45,813 nucleotides of DNA from a virus. A model generated the notes under the pieces. It was not told the origin of the DNA. It saw nothing but the letters and a program-made list of their open reading frames with translations, and searched no databases. The stretch is taken from IMG/VR virus record IMGVR_UViG_3300020005_000010, positions 1 through 45,813 of that record; one strand, given 5' to 3'. The translations under genes were made by a program, and so were the position numbers. This document shows, piece after piece, positions 1 through 5,961 of the stretch (position 1 is the stretch's first letter; each line of letters begins with the position of its first letter).

Positions 1-32
1 CCCTCCCCCCCCCTGGTGCTTAGGTGGTTTTC

Positions 33-71
33 TTGTATTTTATATATATATAATAATATATATAAATACAA
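33..71. repeat. AT-rich inverted repeat, possible unwinding element
   Basis: TTGTATTT at 33-40 pairs perfectly with AAATACAA at 64-71, and the intervening TA-repeat tract can continue the stem, giving an almost pure A/T hairpin of about 18 bp. It sits about 37 bp upstream of the left promoter. It could be a DNA-unwinding element of an origin or a terminator-like hairpin; the sequence alone cannot decide. Confidence 0.55.
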
Positions 72-107
72 AAGACAAACAACACCCAACAGGCAGGGGA
101 GGCACCC

Positions 108-136
108 TTGACAATCGGCAGGGAGTGTGGTATAAT
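108..136 (+). promoter_or_regulatory. Consensus sigma70 promoter for left arm
   Basis: TTGACA at 108-113 and TATAAT at 131-136 are separated by exactly 17 bp, and TGG lies directly before the minus-10 box (extended minus-10). Transcription should start near 143 and read rightward through the structured leader into the left-arm genes. A perfect match on both boxes with ideal spacing is rare by chance in 45 kb, so this is probably the strong early promoter used by host RNA polymerase. Confidence 0.88.
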
Positions 137-180
137 CCGTTTCGACGGTAAGGTGTTGATTTTCAACGGTTTACAGACCC

Positions 181-250
181 TTGCACGTTCCGACGTGTCA
201 CGACACAAAACGATACGCTCCGACACGTCTCGACCCGTTCCGACACGTTT
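181..250. repeat. 10-bp phased repeat array (iteron/operator-like)
   Basis: Seven consecutive 10-bp units can be read: ttgcacgttc, cgacgtgtca, cgacacaaaa, cgatacgctc, cgacacgtct, cgacccgttc, cgacacgttt. Six begin with CGA(C/T) in strict 10-bp register, with consensus near CGACACGTTC. The period equals one helical turn, so a protein binding each unit would line up on one DNA face. The array also contains inverted matches (GACGTGTC 193-200 with GACACGTC 222-229). It lies just downstream of the predicted transcription start. Confidence 0.7.
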
Positions 251-285
251 GTCCTCTTTAGGTGACACTTTTAATTAGCTGAATT

Positions 286-657
286 CAAGTATTGAATGAG
301 CAATTTAGATATGGTCAAACAAGTTTGATATGTTTAGATTATAATCTATTTCATATTAGGCCACTAAATTGCTCATTGAATACTTGGAGGTGGATTATGT
401 GAACTAATTGAAGCCGGTTCGACCGGCCAAAGCACATTCTTCCCAATTCAAATTGGCGCTCAATTAAATTTAGAGCAGACAGGAGAATACGTGCCATGTG
501 ATAAGGTAAACTCAAACTCATACAGACTCCGATAGTATGAGTGAGTATAATATAATTCGGATAAGCTGGTTACTCGGCTTTGGCCGTTTGCTAGATGCTA
601 ACCAGTGATTAAATGAGGAAACGGCCTGCATTTGATTGAATGACTCACTTAGTGAGT
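286..657 (+). ncRNA. Candidate large structured leader RNA
   Basis: Directly downstream of the strong left promoter this non-coding stretch is full of complementary segments: 286-307 with 365-386 (22 bp, one mismatch); 315-320 with 323-328; the palindrome 335-348; 413-418 with 422-427; 443-448 with 451-456; 516-523 with 535-542 (8 bp); 566-572 with 599-605 (7 bp) interleaved with 582-589 and 619-626 (8 bp), which forms a pseudoknot; and 643-649 with 651-657. No protein frame is evident. It could be a free-standing ncRNA of the large ornate type known in phages (GOLLD and ROOL are precedents), a regulatory leader, or origin DNA. I do not recognise a known family. Confidence 0.55.
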
Positions 658-700
658 AAGCGTAGTGTTCATCGATTGTTAGCATTAGTTAACACGAGAT

Positions 701-763
701 ATGGACAACGGCATTGGCATTACTGAGGAAGTAATCAAAGACATTTTGAAACGGCAAAGTTAA
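701..763 (+). CDS. Possible 20-residue leader peptide
   Basis: ATG at 701 opens a 20-codon frame ending in TAA at 761-763, immediately followed by the ATG of the next ORF. The product (MDNGIGITEEVIKDILKRQS) looks like a short helix. An in-frame stop at 686-688 rules out a longer version. No clear ribosome-binding site is seen. It may be a coupled leader peptide or chance. Confidence 0.25.
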   Translation: MDNGIGITEEVIKDILKRQS

Positions 764-916
764 ATGACAGCAAAAGAATTAATTGAAATACTCAATAAGT
801 ATCCTGATAACACAGAGATATTCTTTGAGTATGATGGTCCAGATGCTATCATTAAGATGAGTGTAGATGAGGTTGTGATAATTGGTGAAGGTTTACTTTT
901 GTTGAGTGATGGATAA
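764..916 (+). CDS. Small hypothetical protein (50 aa)
   Basis: The frame starts with ATG directly after the preceding TAA and ends at 914-916, overlapping the start of the next gene. The product begins MTAKELIEILNKYPDNTEI, a pattern seen in many small phage proteins whose amino end forms a helix followed by a Tyr-Pro-Asp turn and beta strands. It is first in the left-arm operon. No function is assigned. Confidence 0.65.
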   Translation: MTAKELIEILNKYPDNTEIFFEYDGPDAIIKMSVDEVVIIGEGLLLLSDG

Positions 917-1577
917 TTGGAACTGTGAGCTTTGCAAGACTTACAACGACATACTGAGTCTTCGTTGTTGGTCTTGTCAATTTCACATACCTGATTGGAT
1001 AACTAGTGAATATCTATTCAGAGTTGAAATTAGAAGGGACATTTGGTTTGCTAGAATTCGATTGGATGGTGAAAGTATGACAGAGCAAGAACTGTTATTC
1101 GCTAAGTTCTACAATAACGAGAAAGTTCTCGTAAAGGATATGGATGATATCCAATTACGAGAGCATCGTGAGGAACTACGGACTATTGCTTTTGAAGCTA
1201 AAGCAAGGGCCGTTGCTGCTGACGACGAAGATAGAGAGCGTAAGTCTAAGACTAAGAATAAGGAATGGTTGTTATCTCCGACAGAATCTAATCAAGCTAC
1301 TAGTGATGCAATTAATGCTGTAACTCAGCGTGCTTCTCGTATGTCTAAGTTAGACAAGATGAGAAAGCAATTGCTTAACACTGGTATTGATGAAGATACT
1401 GTTAACGAGATGATGGCAAATCTGGAAAAGAAAGCAACAGAGAAAGCAGTAAAAACTGTTACATTCCAGAAAACAACCGTAGAGACTTCAGCAGTTACTG
1501 TGCAAGCTAATAAGCCAGAAACTAACGGAGACTCTAAGCCATTTGATCCGGGTTCACTGTCATTCGGTAGTAAATAA
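909..1577 (+). CDS. RanBP2-type zinc-finger protein
   Basis: The first residues match the RanBP2 zinc-finger consensus exactly: W-x-C-x2-C-x3-N-x6-C-x2-C (WNCELC, KTYN, CWSC). RanBP2 fingers in eukaryotes bind single-stranded RNA or ubiquitin; the role in a phage is unknown. Residues about 55-160 are highly charged and helical with a KSKTKNK basic patch, and the tail is Thr/Val-rich and probably disordered. The ATG at 909 overlaps the previous stop; an in-frame GTG at 906 would add one residue. The next gene overlaps by one base. Confidence 0.75.
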   Translation: MDNWNCELCKTYNDILSLRCWSCQFHIPDWITSEYLFRVEIRRDIWFARIRLDGESMTEQELLFAKFYNNEKVLVKDMDDIQLREHREELRTIAFEAKARAVAADDEDRERKSKTKNKEWLLSPTESNQATSDAINAVTQRASRMSKLDKMRKQLLNTGIDEDTVNEMMANLEKKATEKAVKTVTFQKTTVETSAVTVQANKPETNGDSKPFDPGSLSFGSK

Positions 1578-1765
1578 TGGTTCCAATTCTGAAAGTAAAG
1601 AATACTTATGAGTGTTGGAAGATTGTTAGAGAGGAAACCGAAAAGTATCAAGAGCTAGCTAATCAAGCTATTGATAATGATGTACGTGAACGGTGTCTGG
1701 CTATTAGGAATGCGCTGGATTATGCAGCGCAACGTATAATGCATGGAGACACACGTGAGAGATGA
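1577..1765 (+). CDS. Small helical hypothetical protein (62 aa)
   Basis: ATG overlaps the preceding TAA (TAATG), so it is probably translationally coupled. The product is helical and charged (KIVREETEKYQELANQAI) with no recognisable domain. It overlaps the next frame by 23 bp. Confidence 0.6.
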   Translation: MVPILKVKNTYECWKIVREETEKYQELANQAIDNDVRERCLAIRNALDYAAQRIMHGDTRER

Positions 1766-1937
1766 TAAATTAGCTAAACTTGCTGAGCATGGGAATACTA
1801 TTGTATCTGATTTGGGTGGAAATGGAGTATTACCAAGTAGTTGCATGAAGTGCAATGGTAAACTTGATTTCACCAAGGATAATAATAAAACTGTGCTTAA
1901 GTGCAGAGACTGCGATGAGATAGTCGCGTTAGACTAG
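1743..1937 (+). CDS. Small zinc-ribbon protein (64 aa)
   Basis: Two CxxC knuckles (CMKC near residue 34 and CRDC near residue 54) spaced by about 16 residues form a typical zinc ribbon with a beta hairpin between them. The amino part is a short helix. The start is uncertain: ATG 1743 overlaps the previous gene and an in-frame GTG occurs at 1755. Such ribbons bind nucleic acid or proteins; no specific role is inferred. Confidence 0.65.
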   Translation: METHVRDDKLAKLAEHGNTIVSDLGGNGVLPSSCMKCNGKLDFTKDNNKTVLKCRDCDEIVALD

Positions 1938-1951
1938 ATTGGGGCGTGGAA

Positions 1952-2248
1952 ATGAAAATCAAGGTAGAGCCTTTCTTAATGAAGAAAGGCAATCGCGTAG
2001 CGAAAGCCGCTGTTGAATTTGAAGAGGGATTCCTCAATGGCTTTCACTTGGTAGGATTTACAATCTGTGATGATGTTGAGAAGGGATTATTTGTTCTATT
2101 TCCTTCTAGCATCGTAAAGAAAAATGAAGATACTAAGCCATTTTTCTTCCTCCGACCAAGTAGAGATGATCAGATTGGAATGCTTGAAGGTTTGATTCTC
2201 GATACGTATGAAAGCATGACAGCATTCAATAGACCTAAGGTTGACTAG
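1952..2248 (+). CDS. SpoVG-like protein (98 aa)
   Basis: The pattern KAAVEFEEGFLNGFHLVGFTI, then KGLFVLFPSS, then FFFLRPS and a carboxy-terminal helix resembles the SpoVG fold: a strand carrying the function-defining loop, the G-L-F-V-x-x-P-S signature and a final helix. SpoVG proteins are small nucleic-acid-binding regulators, and phage members often sit among early genes. I chose ATG 1952, which has GGGG 7 bp upstream; GTG 1946 is possible. The assignment rests on pattern only. Confidence 0.6.
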   Translation: MKIKVEPFLMKKGNRVAKAAVEFEEGFLNGFHLVGFTICDDVEKGLFVLFPSSIVKKNEDTKPFFFLRPSRDDQIGMLEGLILDTYESMTAFNRPKVD

Positions 2249-2280
2249 AAAGGCATTTCACTTTCCACAACGTAAATAAG

Positions 2281-3843
2281 ATGGCACTATCAAGTATTAT
2301 TAAGCAAACCTGCAAAGAGTGTGGTAAGATTGCAATAGAAAAGAATCGAATTAGTTTCGGTTCTAGCAAACTTATCACACTCGAATGCGGGCATGTAACC
2401 ACTGAAGAAGTATTAGCTTCTGCTGATTATAGCACTCTGCAATCTGTAGATGGTAAGAAATTGATGCCATTTCAGATTGATGGGGTTAAGTTCTCAGAGG
2501 AAGCTAATTGTAGAGTATTAATTGCTGATGAGCAGGGCTTAGGTAAGACTGCTGAAGCATTAGCATTACTTAAACTACACTTTGGTGAATTGACTCCCGC
2601 TGTAGTTGCAACTAAGGCAACTATCAAGACTCAGTTTATGAGAGAAATTTGGAACTGGATTCCCGGTTCTAAAGTTCAAGTCTTATACTCTGGGAAAGAG
2701 ATAGCTGTGCCGGGGTTTGATGTGTATGTAACTTCCTATGCAATGCTTGCTAAGACAGAAGTATGGAAGCACATTGAACCTAAGACCTTAATTCTAGATG
2801 AATGCCAGCAGATTACAAATCATCTTGCTGACAGATCAAAAGGTGCTCAGAAGATTGGTAAGAAATGTGAGCACATTATAGCATTAAGTGGCACACCAAT
2901 AAGAAATCATGCTGGTGAGTATTTCACGATTCTAAATCTCATCAGACCTAGAATGTTTCCTGAATATCAGAGATTCATAGACGAGCACTGTGATGCCTAT
3001 AATAATGGGTGGTCACAGAAGGTAGGTGGTCTAAAGAATCCTGAAAGATTCCATGAGTTAACCAAAGATTTTATTATCCGTAGAACACAAGCTGAAGTAT
3101 TACCTGATTTATTTGCACTTCAGCAACCACGTAAGTTCCATCATGTGGAACTAGATAGGAAGTTAAATAAAGCTTATGCTGAGGCATTGAAAGAATTAGA
3201 TGACCTCATGTATAACGATGAGATGAGCTATTCGGATAAGAATGTTAATAAGCTGGCCATTATGAATAAGATGCGCCAGATAACAGGAATATCCAAGACA
3301 TACGAAGCTAATGAGTATATTCAAGAGCATATTGAGAGCACTGGACGTAGAATAGCCGTCTTTGCTCATCACCATGCAGCCGTTAATTTGCTAGAACAGA
3401 ACATTAACAAATGGTTAGCTGAGAATGGCTATAATCCAGCCGTAATGGTAAGAGCTGGAGATGATAGTGCAGCCAAACTCAAACAGCTAGACAATGACAA
3501 AAGCTTTGTTATTCTCTGTTCTGGATTAGCTAGTGGTGAAGGAATGGATGGATTACAGCATCTCTGCTCTGACATGATTGTCTTAGAGAGATTTTGGAAT
3601 CCTGCAAGTGAGGAACAGATAGAGAAACGGCTCGTTAGAATGGGTCAGACTAAGCCAGTGAATTACATCTATATGATTGCAAGTGGAACCATAGATGAAT
3701 ACTTCACTGAGCTAGTAGAACAAAAGCGAGCAATCGTAGCAAGCACTCTAGATAATAAAGAGATTGCTTGGGAACAACAGAATCTAATGAGCGAGCTTGC
3801 TACACTGTTAGTAACAAGAGGCAAGAAAGCATGGAAACTGTAA
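2281..3843 (+). CDS. SNF2-family (SF2) DNA helicase/translocase
   Basis: The amino end has a C-x2-C knuckle (CKECG) and a later C-x-H (ECGH), a likely zinc ribbon. Then come the helicase motifs: Q-like LMPFQIDGVKF, Walker A with GLGKT at residues 86-90, motif Ia (VVATKATIKTQF), Walker B DEC at about 173-175, motif III ALSGTPIRN, and in the second RecA lobe CSGLASGEGMDGLQ, LERFWNPASEEQIEKRLVRMGQ (motifs V and VI) and SGTIDEYF. This is the SNF2 layout at 520 residues, the compact phage form. It probably remodels or unwinds phage DNA during replication or recombination. The last bases carry one copy of a 21-bp direct repeat. Confidence 0.93.
   Translation: MALSSIIKQTCKECGKIAIEKNRISFGSSKLITLECGHVTTEEVLASADYSTLQSVDGKKLMPFQIDGVKFSEEANCRVLIADEQGLGKTAEALALLKLHFGELTPAVVATKATIKTQFMREIWNWIPGSKVQVLYSGKEIAVPGFDVYVTSYAMLAKTEVWKHIEPKTLILDECQQITNHLADRSKGAQKIGKKCEHIIALSGTPIRNHAGEYFTILNLIRPRMFPEYQRFIDEHCDAYNNGWSQKVGGLKNPERFHELTKDFIIRRTQAEVLPDLFALQQPRKFHHVELDRKLNKAYAEALKELDDLMYNDEMSYSDKNVNKLAIMNKMRQITGISKTYEANEYIQEHIESTGRRIAVFAHHHAAVNLLEQNINKWLAENGYNPAVMVRAGDDSAAKLKQLDNDKSFVILCSGLASGEGMDGLQHLCSDMIVLERFWNPASEEQIEKRLVRMGQTKPVNYIYMIASGTIDEYFTELVEQKRAIVASTLDNKEIAWEQQNLMSELATLLVTRGKKAWKL
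3823..3843 (+). repeat. 21-bp direct repeat, copy 1
   Basis: This copy contains aagcatggaaactgtaa and spans the last codons and stop of the helicase gene as well as the start codon of the next gene. An identical 21-bp copy lies at 4081-4101, 258 bp away. Confidence 0.9.
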
Positions 3844-4082
3844 ATGATAATCCTAAAACAGCCTTAGGCAAGAGATTACCAAGAGAGCAAAGAAAATTTC
3901 ACAAGTATTACAATAGTGAAAGAAAGCATTGCATGACGCTCACTACTGAGCAACTTAATAAGAGATTAATTAAGATGGTACTTGAAGTATATCATGCAAA
4001 GTTTAGAAAAGCTGCTGTTCTCGACGAAATAGCTGTCAGAAATGGTAAAGAGCCTAAATACAAAACGAGAGTGCTTGGTTAA
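3831..4082 (+). CDS. Basic hypothetical protein in repeat-bounded unit (83 aa)
   Basis: I chose ATG 3831, preceded by AGAGG at 9 bp; the open frame extends upstream inside the helicase gene but without support. The product is basic (RLPREQRKFHKYY, KRLIKMVLEVYHAKFRKAA) and probably helical, with no recognised domain. Its start codon lies inside the first copy of a 21-bp perfect direct repeat (3823-3843) and the gene is followed by the second copy (4081-4101), so it looks inserted or duplicated into the helicase 3' end. Confidence 0.6.
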   Translation: METVNDNPKTALGKRLPREQRKFHKYYNSERKHCMTLTTEQLNKRLIKMVLEVYHAKFRKAAVLDEIAVRNGKEPKYKTRVLG

Positions 4083-4101
4083 GAAAGCATGGAAACTGTA
4101 A
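4081..4101 (+). repeat. 21-bp direct repeat, copy 2
   Basis: Identical to 3823-3843. It lies between the stop of the 83-residue gene and the next ATG at 4103 and includes a dead-end copy of the helicase terminal codons. It marks the right junction of the repeat-bounded 258-bp unit. Confidence 0.9.
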
Positions 4102-4102
4102 T

Positions 4103-4309
4103 ATGAATGAGAAATTTATTAATGTAGACTTCAAGAGATTAGAATGCTTTGTAGTTCTCAAGAATCTGTTAGATAGAGATGCTGATTGTCGATGTGGTAA
4201 CATTCAACTGGATGAGTTTGAGATAAAGGCAATCAAAGAGCTTATGAATATGGTAGATGTCATGCATATTCATTGTGTTAACAATGGATGCCATATGAAT
4301 GACAAGTAA
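4103..4309 (+). CDS. Hypothetical protein (68 aa), Cys/His-containing
   Basis: The product carries C-x-C (CRCG) near residue 29 and a carboxy-terminal H-x-H-C...C-H cluster (MHIHCVNNGCH), so it may bind a metal. The middle is helical (LDEFEIKAIKELMNMVDVM). The ATG follows the second 21-bp repeat. No family is recognised. Confidence 0.6.
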   Translation: MNEKFINVDFKRLECFVVLKNLLDRDADCRCGNIQLDEFEIKAIKELMNMVDVMHIHCVNNGCHMNDK

Positions 4310-4323
4310 TGGAGAGACATCTA

Positions 4324-4539
4324 ATGAATGATTTGCTAACAGTATCTAAAAAGCTACGTAAGATAGCAGAACTAATTGATGAGCTATTCATCGAGAAAAG
4401 AAAGGAGAATAGGAAAACAGCTAGTGAGATTACTCGTGGAGTTAAACCTCATTGGATGCAGACTTCAGCCGGTAGACGTAAGTTAAGTAAATCAATGAAA
4501 GCTGTGTGGGCTAAGAAAAGACTTAAAGGTGCTGCGTAA
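4324..4539 (+). CDS. Small basic, probably DNA-binding protein (71 aa)
   Basis: ATG 4324 has GGAG at about 9 bp upstream; an in-frame ATG at 4309 overlaps the previous stop. The amino half is an acidic/basic helix and the carboxy half (SAGRRKLSKSMKAVWAKKR) resembles the basic A-G-R-R-x-L-S...A-x-W-A-K-x-R tail found on histone-like and homing-endonuclease-associated DNA-binding segments. DNA binding is inferred. Confidence 0.6.
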   Translation: MNDLLTVSKKLRKIAELIDELFIEKRKENRKTASEITRGVKPHWMQTSAGRRKLSKSMKAVWAKKRLKGAA

Positions 4540-4761
4540 ATGTATAAGATTAAAAGGCAAGCTCCGGTTGAAGGTGGTAGAGAATCACTACCTGCTTGTG
4601 TTTTAGCTGAAATTGAAATGGCTGTTCGGGCAGAGGCAAATAAACATAGAGTTAGCAAGTCATGGGTGATTGCAACCATTCTTGCATATCACTTCGGAAT
4701 CGGAGAACAAATTTCATATTTGCCTCAACCTAAAGCTAAACATTTCAAGATAGTGAGGTAA
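4540..4761 (+). CDS. Ribbon-helix-helix-like protein (73 aa)
   Basis: A predicted beta strand (ESLPACVLAEIEMAV) is followed by two helices with S-K-S-W-V-I-A-T-I-L-A-Y-H-F, the usual spacing of CopG/Arc ribbon-helix-helix regulators. It begins right after the stop of the preceding gene. It may be a small DNA-binding regulator of early transcription; targets are unknown. Confidence 0.55.
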   Translation: MYKIKRQAPVEGGRESLPACVLAEIEMAVRAEANKHRVSKSWVIATILAYHFGIGEQISYLPQPKAKHFKIVR

Positions 4762-4763
4762 TA

Positions 4764-5333
4764 ATGCCTCAATTGAAAGCAGTAGAATTCGGATTTAACA
4801 AATATTGTGGACCATCAGTATTATCAATTTTAACTGGTAGGTCCACAGACGAGTGTGCTAGGGTAATCCAGTCTATTAATGGACAGTATGACATTCGTGG
4901 TGTATTACTTACTGATCTGCTCAGAGCTGCTGACAAGCTAGGCTTTGATCAAATTAATGTAAATGTCAATGATATGTCGTTATTTAGAGCATTGATTACT
5001 CTAGCACCAAAAGGTAATGCACAATACATAGTGACTGTTCCTAATCACTTTGTATGCGTGGAAGTCGCAGATAATAAGATATATTTCTGCGACAATCACA
5101 CTAAAGATCCTATTCCAGCCGCTAGTTCGGCTAGATTACAGATGTTAGTGATATCTGTACATAGGATTGTAAAGAGGAAGGATTTCGTAGAACCAGTCAA
5201 GCCAGTAAAGAAAGAAGAAGCTGAGTTTGAAGCGATAATGTACTACAGATGTAAATCATGTAACTATAGCTCACCAAATAAGGCTCACTATAACTGGTGT
5301 AAATTCAATGAATCTAATGTCAAAAGTAACTGA
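4764..5333 (+). CDS. C39-like papain-fold protein with zinc ribbon
   Basis: Residues 12-20 (NKYCGPSVL) give a C39-type active-site Cys15 at the start of a helix; VPNHFVCVEV gives the candidate catalytic His95, and FCDNHT gives Asp110. This order (Cys, His, Asp) is that of papain-like C39 peptidases. Residues about 162-180 form a CxxC...H...C ribbon (CKSC, HYNWC). C39 peptidases usually trim bacteriocin leaders; in a phage it may be a protease or an inactive binding fold acting on host proteins. The 3' end overlaps the next gene by 26 bp. Confidence 0.7.
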   Translation: MPQLKAVEFGFNKYCGPSVLSILTGRSTDECARVIQSINGQYDIRGVLLTDLLRAADKLGFDQINVNVNDMSLFRALITLAPKGNAQYIVTVPNHFVCVEVADNKIYFCDNHTKDPIPAASSARLQMLVISVHRIVKRKDFVEPVKPVKKEEAEFEAIMYYRCKSCNYSSPNKAHYNWCKFNESNVKSN

Positions 5334-5523
5334 AGATGGTAATGAATTAATTAAGAATGGTACTAAGTGGGTACACATTCACTCAGACCAATTTGATCCA
5401 TCTACTGTAGTAATGCAGATTGGTTTGGTTAGATCAGATGGAATCAAAGAGAAGTTTCATGCAACTAGAAAGTATTTCATAAAGGATGGAGAAGTTAGTT
5501 TTCTAACCTATCCACATTGTTAG
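5308..5523 (+). CDS. Hypothetical protein (71 aa)
   Basis: A short, mainly beta-strand product (WVHIHSDQFD, VVMQIGLVRSDG) with no recognised domain. Start ATG 5308 overlaps the preceding gene; ATG 5317 is an alternative. It is followed at once by the next small ORF. Confidence 0.55.
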   Translation: MNLMSKVTEDGNELIKNGTKWVHIHSDQFDPSTVVMQIGLVRSDGIKEKFHATRKYFIKDGEVSFLTYPHC

Positions 5524-5524
5524 T

Positions 5525-5743
5525 ATGGAACATAACTTAATCATTGGTGCTACTAATATTAGGTATAGTTTAGATAGGCAAGAGGTAAGAATTAGAAGGA
5601 CTGCTGACGAGCCATATAACAATTTGTGGATTTGTATAGTAAGAGAAGCCACTTTAGAAGAATATATAAGGTTTCACGAAGATAATAACTTTAGATATGA
5701 TATCGAAAGTGGTGATCGTTACTATGCATTCTATATGGATTAA
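5525..5743 (+). CDS. Hypothetical acidic protein (72 aa)
   Basis: The product is rich in aromatic and acidic residues (HEDNNFRYDIESGDRYYAFYMD). No domain is recognised. It sits within the early cluster one base after the previous stop. About 59 bp follow before the next ATG, holding only an overlapping short frame I do not trust. Confidence 0.5.
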   Translation: MEHNLIIGATNIRYSLDRQEVRIRRTADEPYNNLWICIVREATLEEYIRFHEDNNFRYDIESGDRYYAFYMD

Positions 5744-5802
5744 AGTATTTGGATTGTTAGAATTCTTCGTAGAGCTAGGAATCAGATTAAGGTTGAAAAA
5801 GT

Positions 5803-5961
5803 ATGAATATTCCATATCTCACTGAGGAAATGAAAGATAAAATCAGGGAGATGATTAGAGAGGAATTCCAGACGATGGGATTCGAGACAAATGTATCTGA
5901 AATAATTAGAAGGGTACTATTAGAGAATGGTCTAATTGAAGGCTCTGCTGAGGATGAATAA
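5803..5961 (+). CDS. Ribbon-helix-helix-like small protein (52 aa)
   Basis: The ATG is preceded by AAGG. The product ends with SEIIRRVLLENGLI, resembling the second helix of a ribbon-helix-helix protein, after an amphipathic helix (EEMKDKIREMIREEF). Its stop overlaps the ATG of the nuclease gene (TAATG), which supports it being translated. It may regulate or partner with the nuclease. Confidence 0.6.
   Translation: MNIPYLTEEMKDKIREMIREEFQTMGFETNVSEIIRRVLLENGLIEGSAEDE

Larger units (their letters stand above)
1..763. other. Left non-coding control region
   Basis: No convincing protein gene lies here apart from a possible 20-codon ORF at its right edge. In order it holds a C-rich tract (1-13), an AT-rich inverted repeat (33-71), a consensus sigma70 promoter (108-136), a 10-bp phased repeat array (181-250) and a stem-rich segment (286-657). 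A minus-strand open frame over 20-268 is made of the repeat array and does not look like a protein. Together with the non-coding right end this is the likely transcription-control and replication-origin region if the map is circular. Confidence 0.75.

Noticed and set aside
1-13. C-tract at the left end as a telomere or cohesive end
   Set aside because: No matching sequence at the right end and no repeat; it may only be a contig-edge effect.
20-268. 82-residue minus-strand ORF over the left end
   Set aside because: Composed of the 10-bp repeat array and the AT-rich hairpin; composition is not protein-like and it opposes the strong promoter.
413-427. tRNA T-loop-like motif (gccggTTCGAccggc)
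   Set aside because: The first pair after the loop would be G-G and no acceptor, D or anticodon arm can be built around it; it is a simple palindrome.
540-556. Second + strand promoter from two overlapping TATAAT boxes
   Set aside because: Neither box has a minus-35 match at 16-18 bp; the segment is better explained as AT-rich linker between leader stems.
3768-3830. Upstream extension of the 83-residue ORF
   Set aside because: It lies within the helicase gene in another frame and lacks a ribosome-binding site, while ATG 3831 has AGAGG.
5724-5825. Possible 33-codon + ORF between 5743 and 5803
   Set aside because: Overlaps both flanking frames, lacks a ribosome-binding site and has no domain; only the hydrophobic composition favoured it.
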